Assembly (NCBI GenBank): GCA_964468645.1
Contig: CAYXUU010000007.1
Coordinates: forward strand, 1 to 64,000
Direction: 5' to 3'
Length of the DNA stretch: 64,000 nt
Origin: JAIOZK01 sp964468645
GTDB taxonomy: Bacteria > Bacteroidota > Bacteroidia > Bacteroidales > JAIOZK01
Shown piece after piece: positions 46,206 to 55,445 of this stretch. The notes beneath the pieces are model-generated. The model did not search any database. It had not been told where the DNA came from and saw nothing but the letters and a program-made list of their open reading frames with translations. Every line of letters begins with the position of its first letter. The first letter of the stretch is position 1. The translations under genes were made by a program, and so were the position numbers.

Positions 46206-47279
46206 TCACTCTTTCACCATCGCCACTTTCACCAGGTATGCGTCCCTCACGTCGGCTAGTTGCCAGGTAAAGCCGCCGTCGGTCGTTCGTATTATCTTCC
46301 CGAATTGCCCAGTGGTTTCGCCGCCCACGATCAGGGCATGGTCCATGTTGTAATAATCGATGCCTAGAAGCCACATTCCGGCGGGGCCGGCAGTTGGCTG
46401 TGTTTCCCAGTTCACACCGGCATTTTTGGTAATATGGATACCATCATAATCAAAGGCGCCCCACCAGGTTTCAATATCCAGCATAGTCAGGCAGTTGATA
46501 TCGGCGCCGCCGGTGCCCCCGGTATTTGGTACAGAGTCGTTATGCCAGGTCTTTCCGCCATCATAGGTGTATGAATAGTGTGCATGCCCTCCGTAAACCA
46601 CAACATGGTCAGCATCGGCTGCTTTCACCCCTATCCACTCATTCCTATTGTAACCATCAGGCAGAACGATCTCTTCCCAGGTCTGCCCGCCATCAATGGT
46701 CCTGACGATAAAACCTTCTTCTTTCCAGGTTGGGGTTAAGATCCCACCAGCGGCATAAACAACAGATTCGTTGATGGCATGGATACCCTGCAAATAAGCT
46801 TTATGAAAGTTAGCGGTATCAAAAACTGTCCAGGTGTTACCGCCATCGGTTGAATTATAAACAAGAGCCGGTCCGCCACTGATCCAGATATTGTCGGATC
46901 CTATTATGGATATAGAGGATAATTCGGCATCATTCCTCGATGATGGCCCGGGGACCTTCACCCAGGTGTCGCCGGCATCTCCGGTTTTCATGATGGTGTT
47001 TTTTTCACCCACTACCCAGGCATGATCCTTGTCAATCACCCAGACATCCAGCAGCCCGGTATATCTCAAGGCCGGATGTTCCACTGCCTGCCGCGACCAG
47101 TAAGCGCCACCATCAATGCTGTGCAGGATTGTACCATACTGGGTACTATCGAAATCGCCTACCACCCAGGCAGCTATGGCCTTTTCGGGTACAAGCGGTT
47201 CGGGTTCATCGCAGTCGTTTTTACAGGTGGAGAATATGATCACAGGCAAAAGGGATAATAGCAAGGTTTTTTTTCTCAT
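46206..47279 (-). CDS. Ycf48/Hcf136-like BNR-propeller lipoprotein
   Basis: A 357-aa protein. Hydrophobic leader followed by FSTCKND, with Cys19 as a probable lipidation site and an acidic stretch (DCDEPEP) after it, then seven-blade BNR/sortilin repeats (GTILHSIDGGAYWS, IMKTGDAGDTW, VRTIDGGQTWEE, IRTTDGGFTWQ) filling the rest. This is the photosystem-assembly-factor-like propeller fold that non-phototrophic bacteria use as a general envelope protein. GC is visibly higher than in its neighbours (38 of 60 bases at 46501-46560). No catalytic residues; probably a protein- or glycan-binding scaffold. Confidence 0.85.
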   Translation of the reverse strand: MRKKTLLLSLLPVIIFSTCKNDCDEPEPLVPEKAIAAWVVGDFDSTQYGTILHSIDGGAYWSRQAVEHPALRYTGLLDVWVIDKDHAWVVGEKNTIMKTGDAGDTWVKVPGPSSRNDAELSSISIIGSDNIWISGGPALVYNSTDGGNTWTVFDTANFHKAYLQGIHAINESVVYAAGGILTPTWKEEGFIVRTIDGGQTWEEIVLPDGYNRNEWIGVKAADADHVVVYGGHAHYSYTYDGGKTWHNDSVPNTGGTGGADINCLTMLDIETWWGAFDYDGIHITKNAGVNWETQPTAGPAGMWLLGIDYYNMDHALIVGGETTGQFGKIIRTTDGGFTWQLADVRDAYLVKVAMVKE

Positions 47280-47636
47280 TTTGAAATAGATTTAATAAAT
47301 ATGTTTGATTTTTGACGCTAAAGATAAGGTGCTATGATGTTAATTGCAAGGATTGAAAGCGACTTGGGTAAACAAAGGTCAGAACGTGAGAAGCTCCGTC
47401 CCGACAAAGTTAGGTAGAACGCGATCCCCTGTATTGTGCAAGCTAAAAATCACTAATGTTTAATGTGCAGATAAACAGAGTTTAAAAATATGCAGGAACT
47501 CAATTAGGGGTGCTGCAAGCTAATAAACAAGACGAGTTTCATTCTTTATGTTTTATATTAAACAAGGAACAAATATCAATAAACAAGGGATCAGGAAATC
47601 CTTGTTATTTGTTTCTTGTTTACTATTTCTTGTTTT
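47280..47636. repeat. Intergenic region with AACAAGGAACAAATA inverted words next to a stop
   Basis: About 47555-47636: AACAAGGAACAAATATC and AAACAAGGGATC are followed by complementary CTTGTTATTTGTTTCTTG and TTTCTTGTTTTCTA words, giving a roughly 75-bp imperfect inverted repeat that ends at the stop of the minus-strand batE. The remaining 270 bp show nothing recognisable. Confidence 0.55.
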
Positions 47637-48392
47637 CTAAATAGTCTTCACCGCCTCTGCAGGCAGCCACCCGATACTGCCATTGGCAATACGGATCTCA
47701 TACCAGTTCTCCAGCTTGTCGATGATCAGGATCTTGGTCCCTTCATGGATAACGAACAGATCCACACTATTTCTGTTGGGGGAGCTCTTAATGGTTATTG
47801 TTGGCGTAAATACAATGGCTTCATTATGCTTTTTTGAATAATAGTATTTCTGCGATGCCAGCCCGAAGGTGAAAATGGTCAGTGTAAGAAATACAATGCC
47901 AAACCAGAAAGCAAGTTTACGTGTCATCCTGTATGGGGACAGGAAAAACAGGGTAATACATACCAGGGTTACAATAAAAATACCAACCGCTATTTGTGCC
48001 CAGGTGTTAACGGAAAACATATTATAAAATGAATTCCACCATCTTTTATAGAAAAGTTCGGGTACGGCTTCGATTTTATCAGGTATTTTACTGTTAGCAA
48101 CATTTAAATTGAAAAGTATATCCTCGTTGTTGGGATCCAGTTTTTTTGCCTTTTCATAATAGAGGATGGCCGATGGCATATCATCCAGCTTGAAATATGC
48201 ATTGCCCAAGTTATAGTATAATGAGGCTGATTCATAACCATGATCAAATATTTCAAGGTATGATGTGATAGCATCATTATATAATCCTTCATCATAATAG
48301 TTGTTCCCCGCAGCCATCAGTGAATCGTTGCTGGCTGCTTGTAAGCCGATGCCGGAAAGGAGGAACAATATGCTTAATATTATATGCTTCAT
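47637..48392 (-). CDS. batE: BatE, TPR and SH3-like membrane protein
   Basis: About 251 aa from ATG48392 (an alternative start at 48419 overlaps batD by 14 bp). Signal peptide MKHIILSILFLLSGIGLQA, then two TPR units (about 22-95; SLYYNLGNAYFKLDDMPSA, YYEKAKKLDPNNEDI), two membrane helices (about 133-190), and a C-terminal SH3-like domain (TIKSSPNRNSVDLF, ENWYEIRIANGSIGWLP). This is the usual last gene of the Bacteroidota aerotolerance (Bat) operon, 13 bp after batD. BatE is thought to work with BatA-D in the periplasm; its precise role is not established. Confidence 0.88.
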   Translation of the reverse strand: MKHIILSILFLLSGIGLQAASNDSLMAAGNNYYDEGLYNDAITSYLEIFDHGYESASLYYNLGNAYFKLDDMPSAILYYEKAKKLDPNNEDILFNLNVANSKIPDKIEAVPELFYKRWWNSFYNMFSVNTWAQIAVGIFIVTLVCITLFFLSPYRMTRKLAFWFGIVFLTLTIFTFGLASQKYYYSKKHNEAIVFTPTITIKSSPNRNSVDLFVIHEGTKILIIDKLENWYEIRIANGSIGWLPAEAVKTI

Positions 48393-48405
48393 ATTATGAT
48401 TGCAT

Positions 48406-50283
48406 TTATCTGAGTTCACGCTCTATTTTACTGACGATCTCCAGGGCTTCATCGTATATCTGGTTCATCTGTGATGAACTGTCGCCGGGGGCAAACCTTG
48501 CATATTCCGTATTATTTAAGGTTTCTATAAACTGATCGATAAGCTCTTTGTCAATATTTTTTCCGGCAAGTGTTTGATGCACTGTGTCCATCGATAGGCT
48601 TGCCTTAGGAATATTGAATTTATTACCAAGGTAACCCCACAAGGCAAGGGAAATCTCGATAAAGAATTCATCTTTTTTTTCTGTTTTCAGGAAATGATGA
48701 GCTTTCTTCAGGTTCTTACGTGCAACTTTTGTAGCTTTCTTATTCATCATCAGGGCATGGTCCTGTCTTTTCTTCTGACGTGATTTAAGTAAAATAATCA
48801 GGATGATAGCCACCAGCAGCGGGATAAGGATCAACAGATAAAATGGGAGAGAGTTGAAAAAATAGGTATTGATGGTGTTTAAACTTAGCGGGCCGGTCAT
48901 GATATGCCTGATATCACTTCCTATGTATTGTACATCCTCCTGACTGACACCACTGTATGCAACATTCGAATAGGTGCCTTCCCCCTTTTCCACCTTAATG
49001 GGATACCCGGGTGCGGTCCTGGTTACATATTTATTTGTTGAGATGTCAAAGTAGGGGAATTCAAGAGGCTCTATCTCAAAGTCGCCGGCATTACGCGGGA
49101 TGATCAGGTACTCAAATGCTTTCGAACCGGAAACACCATTGGCAGTGGCAGATATTCTGGAGGTGACCTTAGGGTCATAAACTTCAAAGTCAGGAGGAAA
49201 TGTGGTTTTTATTTTATCAATCAGATCCAGGTTTCCTTTTCCTGTAATGATTACCTTATAGGTGAGGGCATCATTGGCGGTAAGTTCAGTTTTATCCACA
49301 GTGGATTTAATACTGAAGGTTCCGACAGCACCGGTAAAGTTTGCTGGTTTATTGGCCAGTGGAAGCGGCTTGACATTAATTATCAGCGGATTGGATTTCA
49401 GTGTTAGCTCAAGGTTCTGAACATTCCGGTTAAAGAAGGGATCATCAAAAAACCAGTCGAAGGGATCATTATTACGGCGTTGCCGTGTTTGCTTCCTCAT
49501 CTGTACCACGCAATCCAGTTCCATAGGATCGATGGTCAGTTTACCATTTTTCTGAGCAAAGAGGGCAACCTTCCTGATCTCAGCAGTAATATACTCCTGG
49601 CCATCGATATACTCTGTCTTGGCCGGTGAAATCTCATTTTCATCCATCAGGTTCTTCGACCAGAATCCCTGGAATGAGGGATAGTTTGAAATACTTTGGG
49701 GTGTAACCGGGACCTTGGTGTATATCTTATAGGTTACGATGATCTGCTCTCCCTGGTAGGGATTTAAGTTGCTTGTTGTTGCCTTGATATAAAGGTCATC
49801 TTCGGTAAGAGAATTACCTGAAGTCTGTTGCTGTCGTGTAGTTGACTGATTGGGACGTGTGGATTGTGACTGGTTTCCCTGATTGGGATTGGTGCTGGCT
49901 TTTGCCGGAACCACTTTGATGGTAACAGCATTGGATTCATATTTTTTCCCATCTACGGTGATGCCAGCAGGAGGTAAGGTGAATGTACCTTCTTCTGTCG
50001 ACTGAAGGTAATAAGTATAGGAAAGTGTAACAGACTGGGTGACCTTGTTATTGATGATCTGTGTACTGTGACTGGAGAAACTTGAAGGGCCCGATATCAC
50101 CCTGAAGCCAGAAAAATCAGGGCCTCTAAACTGGCTGCCCTGTGCATTGACCTGGTAGGTAAGCTGAAACCGCTCCCCCACCTGGACCTGCCTTTTGACC
50201 GATGCCTTAAAATCAACATCCTGTGCCAACGAAAATAAAGTTGCCACAAAGACGCCTGTTATCATTAAAAATATCTTCTTCAT
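48406..50283 (-). CDS. batD: BatD family protein
   Basis: A 625-aa envelope protein. Signal peptide 1-20 (ATLFSLAQ), then repeated Ig-like domains (about 25-125, 160-300, 310-440) with BatD features: VQVGERFQLTYQVNA, LYIKATTSNLNPYQGEQIIVTYKIY, FQGFWSKNLMDE. A Gln/Ser/Asn/Thr-rich linker lies at about 130-160, one membrane helix at about 478-500, and a helical cytosolic tail (SRQKKRQDHALMMNKKATK). Length and order match BatD. Separated from batC by 101 bp of repeat words and from batE by 13 bp. Confidence 0.92.
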   Translation of the reverse strand: MKKIFLMITGVFVATLFSLAQDVDFKASVKRQVQVGERFQLTYQVNAQGSQFRGPDFSGFRVISGPSSFSSHSTQIINNKVTQSVTLSYTYYLQSTEEGTFTLPPAGITVDGKKYESNAVTIKVVPAKASTNPNQGNQSQSTRPNQSTTRQQQTSGNSLTEDDLYIKATTSNLNPYQGEQIIVTYKIYTKVPVTPQSISNYPSFQGFWSKNLMDENEISPAKTEYIDGQEYITAEIRKVALFAQKNGKLTIDPMELDCVVQMRKQTRQRRNNDPFDWFFDDPFFNRNVQNLELTLKSNPLIINVKPLPLANKPANFTGAVGTFSIKSTVDKTELTANDALTYKVIITGKGNLDLIDKIKTTFPPDFEVYDPKVTSRISATANGVSGSKAFEYLIIPRNAGDFEIEPLEFPYFDISTNKYVTRTAPGYPIKVEKGEGTYSNVAYSGVSQEDVQYIGSDIRHIMTGPLSLNTINTYFFNSLPFYLLILIPLLVAIILIILLKSRQKKRQDHALMMNKKATKVARKNLKKAHHFLKTEKKDEFFIEISLALWGYLGNKFNIPKASLSMDTVHQTLAGKNIDKELIDQFIETLNNTEYARFAPGDSSSQMNQIYDEALEIVSKIERELR

Positions 50284-50384
50284 ATTTTGGCTAAAGATAT
50301 CAATTTATACTTTTCACCCTTCAACCTCACAACCATTAAACCTTTCAACTTTAAACTCTAAACTCTCCACCATCAACCAACCAA
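50284..50384. repeat. Repeat words between batC and batD
   Basis: Bases about 50315-50384 consist of CTTCAACCTCACAACC, AAACCTTTCAAC, TTTAAACTCTAAACTC and CATCAACCAACCAAC words, the complement of the GGTTGAG words at 22431 and 26950, and run right up to the batC stop. Confidence 0.6.
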
Positions 50385-51207
50385 CTACCAATCCTTCTCA
50401 CTCTTCCCCGTCTTGGCCTGTTTGGCCTTCCCAAGCATTAACTTTTCCAGTGTCTTCTTCTCATCATTCTTCAGTGCTTCCAGCATTCGTTGAGCATCCT
50501 CCTTGGATATCTCCTGAGGCCTTGGTGCCTGTTGCTGTTGTTGTTCCTTCTGCTGCTGCTCATTTTGTTGCTGCTGTTGATCTTTCTGTTCCTGCTTCTG
50601 TTCCTGTTCTTGCTGCTCCTGTTGTTTTTGCTCCTGATCCTTCTGTTCCTGTTCCTGATCTTGTTCTTCCTGCTCCTGTTGTTCCTGTTCCTTTTGTTCT
50701 TGTTCCTGGTCCTGTTCCTGCTGATCCTGGTTTTGCTCCTGTTGTTGTTGCTGCTGCTCCTGCAACTTTAGCTGGGCATAGGCCAGGTTATATTTTGTTT
50801 CAAGGTCATCCGGGTTATTCCTGAGGGCCTGTTTATAGGCTTCGATACTCTCTGCATATTTCTGTGCCTCGAGTAAAGAGTTGCCTAGGTTGTGCAGTGC
50901 TTCAGCCCTTTGTTCCTCTTCAGGCATTTTTTCTGATATATCAGCGAAAAGCTTTGCAGATTCTTCGTAGTTTTCCTGCTCATACAGTGCATCGCCCAGG
51001 TTGAATTCTCCTTTTACCGATTGTTCGTTTAACTCAAGCGCATGGCGGTAATCGATTTCAGCCNNNNNNNNNNNNNNNNNNNNNNNNNNNNNNNNNNNNN
51101 NNNNNNNNNNNNNNNNNNNNNNNNNNNNNNNNNNNNNNNNNNNNNNNNNNNNNNNNNNNNNNNAGTATAAAAATCATAACAATTACCGTGGTAAGGAGAA
51201 ACTTCAT
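50385..51207 (-). CDS. batC: BatC, TPR protein with Gln/Glu tract (interrupted by assembly gap)
   Basis: The 5' end (ATG51207, MKFLLTTVIVMIF, a signal peptide) and the main body (from about 51063 down to 50385) are separated by the N gap. The body has TPR units (SVKGEFNLGDALYEQENYEE, RAEALHNLGNSLLEAQKYAE, DDLETKYNLAYAQLK), then a Gln/Glu/Asp/Lys tract of about 80 residues (about 50520-50765), then a conserved helical tail (EISKEDAQRMLEALKNDEKK). This TPR plus charged tract plus tail matches BatC. With 100 N the two parts are not in the same frame (823 bp), so the true gap length differs from 100. Located between batB and batD as expected. Confidence 0.85.
51064..51163. other. Assembly gap (100 N) inside batC
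   Basis: One hundred N between the signal peptide and the TPR region of batC. The frame mismatch shows that the number is a placeholder; a few repeats of TPR-coding sequence are probably missing. Confidence 0.9.
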
Positions 51208-51250
51208 TCTATTATTAACTTTAAAAACATGGTTCATCGTATGCAAATAT

Positions 51251-52279
51251 TTAGCCAAACAATTTTATCCTGTCAGCCAATTTACTTTTTTTATCATTTA
51301 TAAAAATTTCAAATACCAGTAAAACGAGTGCAAGCGCCAGCAGCCACTGGAAACGGTCTTCATAATCTGAAAATACTTTGCTTTCAAATTCTGTTTCTTC
51401 AAGTTTATTGATCTCATCGAATATCTTATCCAATCCGGCTTTAGCATTATTGGCCTGAACATATGTTCCATTACCTGCAGCAGCAATCTGCTGAAGCATG
51501 GTCTCGTTAAGTTTGGTAATGATGGTGTTATTTTGTTTATCCTTTTTAAATCCTGTTTGGTTACCGTACTTATTATAGACCGGTATCGGAGAACCCTCAG
51601 GTAATCCCATTCCAATCGTATAAACGAAGATTCCCTGTTCGGCTGCCAGCCTGGCCTGCTCCATGGCATCACCTTCATGGTTCTCACCATCGGTGATCAC
51701 AACAATGGCTTTGCTATGGTCATTGTCATCGAAAGAATTAACAGCTTTTGAGATGGCTTCCCCGATCGCTGTCCCCTGGGTAGGGATGATCTTTGTATTG
51801 ATGGTTGAAAGAAATAGTTTGGCAGCGGCATAATCGCTGGTGATCGGCAATTGCAAGTATGCTTTTCCTGCAAAAACCACGATACCAATCCTGTCACCAT
51901 CAAGCCTGTCGATAAGTTTTGAGATGGCTTGTTTCGACCTTTCAAGCCTGTTTGGCTTTATATCTTCAGCCAGCATGCTGTTTGAAAGGTCCAGGGCGAT
52001 GACAAGGTCAATGCCTTTTCGTTTGACCTCTTCCAGTTTGCTTCCAAGCTGCGGATTGGCCAATCCCAATACAAGAAAACAAAATGCAAAAAGTAAGATC
52101 ATAAATTTCAGAACAGGCCTGCTTTTTGAATATTTAGGCATTAGCCTGGACAGGAGGTGGCCATCGCCGAATCTTTTGAATGCCCTTTTCTTCCAGTTCA
52201 TCATCATCCAGAAGATAAAAATGAAAGCCGGGATCATCAGGAAACCGTATAAAAATTCTATATGTTCAAATTTCAGCAT
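51251..52279 (-). CDS. batB: BatB, von Willebrand factor A domain membrane protein
   Basis: A 342-aa protein. Two N-terminal membrane helices (about 8-28 and 57-76), a VWA domain (about 90-280) with the metal-binding motif DLSNSM (97-102), the TQGTAIGEA loop and TDGEN, and a C-terminal membrane helix (about 312-330). It has the architecture of BatA/BatB proteins, which face the periplasm. It starts 12 bp after batA and ends 43 bp before batC. It shares the layout of BatA and is a paralogue; the calls rest on gene order. Confidence 0.93.
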   Translation of the reverse strand: MLKFEHIEFLYGFLMIPAFIFIFWMMMNWKKRAFKRFGDGHLLSRLMPKYSKSRPVLKFMILLFAFCFLVLGLANPQLGSKLEEVKRKGIDLVIALDLSNSMLAEDIKPNRLERSKQAISKLIDRLDGDRIGIVVFAGKAYLQLPITSDYAAAKLFLSTINTKIIPTQGTAIGEAISKAVNSFDDNDHSKAIVVITDGENHEGDAMEQARLAAEQGIFVYTIGMGLPEGSPIPVYNKYGNQTGFKKDKQNNTIITKLNETMLQQIAAAGNGTYVQANNAKAGLDKIFDEINKLEETEFESKVFSDYEDRFQWLLALALVLLVFEIFINDKKSKLADRIKLFG

Positions 52280-52291
52280 ATCTTTTTCTAA

Positions 52292-53287
52292 TTATGGCAG
52301 TGTTCTGAATATTGTATTTCTCAGGAATAATTCCAGGATAAACAATCCGGCAGCCAGTAATGCCAGGATCAGAAACTCTTCATGTTTCTGCTGGAATTCG
52401 GTAACATCGATCTTTGATTTCTCAAGCTGGTCGATCTCATCATAGATATCCCTGAGACTCTGATTGCTCGTCGCCCTGAAATATCTGCCATCGGTCATCT
52501 CAGCTACCTGCTGAAGCAATTCTTCATCAATTTCTACTTCCATGTTAACATAATCGATTCCAAATGGAGTTTGCCGTGGATAGGGTGCAGTGCCCATTGA
52601 ACCGACTCCGATGGTATAAATCCTTACACCAAATAGTTTGGCTATTTCAGCAGCCGACAGCGGATCGATCGATCCCGCATTATTAACACCATCTGTCAGC
52701 AGGATAATAACCTTACTGATTGCATCACTATCCTGCAGGCGATTCACAGCAGTTGCCAGTCCATCGCCAATGGCAGTTCCGTCCTCAATCATTCCACTTC
52801 TCACATCTTTAAAAAGACTCTTTAATACTGCATGATCTGTTGTGAGTGGAACCTGTGTGAAAGTTTCACCACTGAAGATCACCAGACCAACCCTGTCGTT
52901 TGGCCTGCCATCAACAAAATCAAGTGCAACTGCTTTGGCAGCTTCAAGGCGGTCGGGTTTCAGGTCCTGCGCCAGCATACTACCCGATACATCAAGAGTG
53001 GTGATAATATCAATACCTTCAATAGAAATATCCTTTCGCTGAGAGCTTGTCTGTGGTCGTGCAATAGCAATAATCAGCAATCCTATGGCAAGCAACCTCA
53101 GAACAAATAAGCCATGGAATAAATATTGTTTGAAACTCTTAGGGGTATTTTCAAAAACACTGGTTGTGGATAACTGGATATCTGCATTTCTCCTGTTGTG
53201 CCTGTACCAGTACCATACTATCAGTAATGGTATTACCAGTAAAAAGTATAAAACAAATCCATCGGCAAATTCAATATTCTGCAACAT
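52292..53287 (-). CDS. batA: BatA, von Willebrand factor A domain membrane protein
   Basis: A 331-aa protein with N-terminal helices (about 10-28 and 58-77), a VWA domain (about 88-290) holding DVSGSM (99-104), the DGTAIGDG loop and TDGVNN, and a C-terminal helix (about 308-327). Canonical metal-ion-dependent adhesion site present. Lies 13 bp after the DUF4381-like gene and 12 bp before batB. Likely forms a membrane complex with BatB to BatE, served by the upstream MoxR ATPase. Confidence 0.93.
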   Translation of the reverse strand: MLQNIEFADGFVLYFLLVIPLLIVWYWYRHNRRNADIQLSTTSVFENTPKSFKQYLFHGLFVLRLLAIGLLIIAIARPQTSSQRKDISIEGIDIITTLDVSGSMLAQDLKPDRLEAAKAVALDFVDGRPNDRVGLVIFSGETFTQVPLTTDHAVLKSLFKDVRSGMIEDGTAIGDGLATAVNRLQDSDAISKVIILLTDGVNNAGSIDPLSAAEIAKLFGVRIYTIGVGSMGTAPYPRQTPFGIDYVNMEVEIDEELLQQVAEMTDGRYFRATSNQSLRDIYDEIDQLEKSKIDVTEFQQKHEEFLILALLAAGLFILELFLRNTIFRTLP

Positions 53288-53300
53288 TACAAGCTATCCT

Positions 53301-54338
53301 TTATTTGTTTTTAACATCATTTTCTATCATTGTTTCTTCCTCAACAACAATTTCCTTTTCATCAGGATTAATCATCAGGTCTGATGGACCTTCTTCAGGC
53401 TCTTCAGCTTCCGGGACTATTATTGTTTGTTTCACAAAACCTTCTGCGGCTTTATAACTACTATCGTTGTCTGTGGGTAAAGGTTCCTCCTTTGCGAATT
53501 TTACAAGGTCGGCCAGCGAGAGCAAATGGTTCAGAGAACGCTTCAGGCTGTCATCTATCTGATCTTGCTTCAAATGATCTATAATCTCATCGGTGGTCAT
53601 CTCCATGGCCTGCATACCAAATCGTTCTTCCATATAAATCCTGAGGATATCGGTCAATCCTGTATAGTAATCTTTATATTTACCTGCCTGCCAGAGCTTG
53701 AGCTTTTTAAGTTTCTCCAGATCGTTTAATGCAATGATATGGGCAGGCAGTTTAGGTTTTTGTCTCACCCATGGCAATTTCTCAGGAGATTTCCTCCAGA
53801 TGAAGACATACAATAACACAAGGACAACGATCACCAATCCAAGTCCTCCGAGCAACCAGGGCAACATCTCACTGAAGGTGACCCTGGCTTCTATGGGTCC
53901 CTTTATCGGTTTAATAGCCTGTGTGGTATCAACAGTTATTGTCATAACAGTGAGGTACAACGGATTAGTTTGACTGTATTTCCCCGTACTGTCATCCTGC
54001 TTCCGGTAACCAAATGTAATCGGTGGAATAACATGCAAACCACTATCAAAAGAGGTGATTGTCAGTTGCTGGGTAATTAGCAGCTGATTGTCTGTTCGTG
54101 AACTGTCAATCATCGATTTTGAGATAAGTTCTATATCCCTGGTAATGGTATCCTGGTAGAAGGGCCACATGATGAGGGCATCTGGTGGGGTGAAGAACTT
54201 CAGATCAAGTGCAATCTGATCTCCGATAAGAATGGTGTCGTTCTCCAGTATTGCCTCAGCCCGGTATTCCTGGGCCCTGCTAACTGCGATCAGGTTAATG
54301 GTAATGGATAATATCAATATCAGTATCTTCAGTCTCAT
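53301..54338 (-). CDS. BatD-like/DUF4381-related membrane protein of the Bat operon
   Basis: A 345-aa protein found between DUF58 and batA in many Bacteroidota. Signal peptide about 1-22 (LIAVSRA), an Ig-like periplasmic domain (about 25-165; ENDTILIGDQIALDLKF), one membrane helix (about 173-197, GGLGLVIVVLVLLYVF), then a cytosolic helical region (KLPAHIIALNDLEKLKKLKLW, TDILRIYMEERFG) typical of DUF4381, and an acidic tail (EPEEGPSDLM ... EKEIVVEEE). It starts 1 bp after the DUF58 stop, so translation is probably coupled. Confidence 0.8.
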   Translation of the reverse strand: MRLKILILILSITINLIAVSRAQEYRAEAILENDTILIGDQIALDLKFFTPPDALIMWPFYQDTITRDIELISKSMIDSSRTDNQLLITQQLTITSFDSGLHVIPPITFGYRKQDDSTGKYSQTNPLYLTVMTITVDTTQAIKPIKGPIEARVTFSEMLPWLLGGLGLVIVVLVLLYVFIWRKSPEKLPWVRQKPKLPAHIIALNDLEKLKKLKLWQAGKYKDYYTGLTDILRIYMEERFGMQAMEMTTDEIIDHLKQDQIDDSLKRSLNHLLSLADLVKFAKEEPLPTDNDSSYKAAEGFVKQTIIVPEAEEPEEGPSDLMINPDEKEIVVEEETMIENDVKNK

Positions 54339-54339
54339 C

Positions 54340-55215
54340 TTAAAATCTTGCTTCTCTTTTTTTGAATAAATTAACCAGTGGTTTCACATAGTCCTGATTG
54401 GTGGCAATTTTTGCATTATCGATCCCACTCTTCAGGAAAACATCATCAAGATATCTGCTATGCTGAGAAACACGGTATCCAAAATCATTTCTTAATCTTT
54501 TATTTGATGTATCAATCCACATGGTCTTGCCGGTTTCAGCGTTTTTAACTTTTACAAGGCCGATATTTGGAATGGTGGTTTCAAGGGGATCATATACTTT
54601 CAATGCTATCACATCATGTTTCCTGTTTGCTATTTTGATGGCATCCTCAAAATTCTTATCAAAGAAATCGGAAAGTATAAATGCTGTGCATCTTTTCTTG
54701 ATGGCATTGGTAAGATACCTGAGTGCTTCAGCAATATTGGTTTCCCGGTTTTCCGGTTTAAAATCGATCAACTCTCGGATAATTCTTAAAATATGTGTGG
54801 CACCCTTTTTCGGGGGGATGAACTTCTCAATCTTGTTACTGAAAAATATAACACCTACCTTATCATTATTCTGAATAGCTGAAAAGGCGAGTACAGCAGC
54901 AATCTCCGTTATCAATTCTTCTTTAAGCTGTTGCTTAGTCCCAAACTCGTTCGAACCGCTGACATCCAGCAGCAACATCACAGTCAATTCCCGTTCTTCC
55001 TCGAAAATCTTAACATAAGGATGATTAAACCTGGCGGTCACATTCCAATCGATATTCCTGATGTCGTCCCCATATTGATACTCCCTCACTTCACTGAAAG
55101 CCATCCCACGGCCCTTGAAAACACTATGGTAATGGCCTGAGAAGATCTGGTTGGAGAGACCACGGGTCTTTATCTCGATCTTGCGTACTTTTTTGAATAT
55201 TTCTTTAGTTTCCAA
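54340..55215 (-). CDS. DUF58 domain protein of the Bat operon
   Basis: A 291-aa cytosolic protein. Conserved DUF58 features: KGRGMAFSEVREYQYGDDIRNIDWNVTAR (positions about 34-62) followed by a VWA-like fold with LLLDVSGSNEFG (about 85-96). It has no membrane helices, unlike BatA/B. DUF58 proteins are regularly next to MoxR ATPases and are probable clients or adaptors. The gap to moxR is unusually long (230 bp) because of inserted repeats. Confidence 0.92.
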   Translation of the reverse strand: METKEIFKKVRKIEIKTRGLSNQIFSGHYHSVFKGRGMAFSEVREYQYGDDIRNIDWNVTARFNHPYVKIFEEERELTVMLLLDVSGSNEFGTKQQLKEELITEIAAVLAFSAIQNNDKVGVIFFSNKIEKFIPPKKGATHILRIIRELIDFKPENRETNIAEALRYLTNAIKKRCTAFILSDFFDKNFEDAIKIANRKHDVIALKVYDPLETTIPNIGLVKVKNAETGKTMWIDTSNKRLRNDFGYRVSQHSRYLDDVFLKSGIDNAKIATNQDYVKPLVNLFKKREARF

Positions 55216-55445
55216 CGTTTCGACCTGTTGTTTACAAATTATAAGATATTTGATTCTATAATAAAACTATTACGCAGAGGTACGCAAAGAAGACGCAAAG
55301 TGTCGCTGAGATTTTCTTTGCGAACCTTTGCGTATTCTTTGTGAATCTTTGCGTAACAATTCATATTCATATTATCTTGAAGATTTGTATATCATTATGC
55401 AATTTATGAACTACCTACTGCTTACTGCCTACTGCCTGCTGTTTA
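55216..55445. repeat. Hairpin and TACTGCC words between moxR and the DUF58 gene
   Basis: About 55270-55356: long imperfect inverted repeat (TTACGCAGAGGTACGCAAAG ... CTTTGCGAACCTTTGCGTA ... CTTTGCGTAA). About 55409-55445: ACTGCTTACTGCCTACTGCC tandem that touches the moxR stop codon. Both families recur elsewhere or match the pattern of stop-adjacent words. They split an otherwise compact operon. Confidence 0.7.

Noticed and set aside
50490..50771. Plus-strand Leu-rich open frame
   Set aside because: Antisense of the batC Gln/Glu tract.
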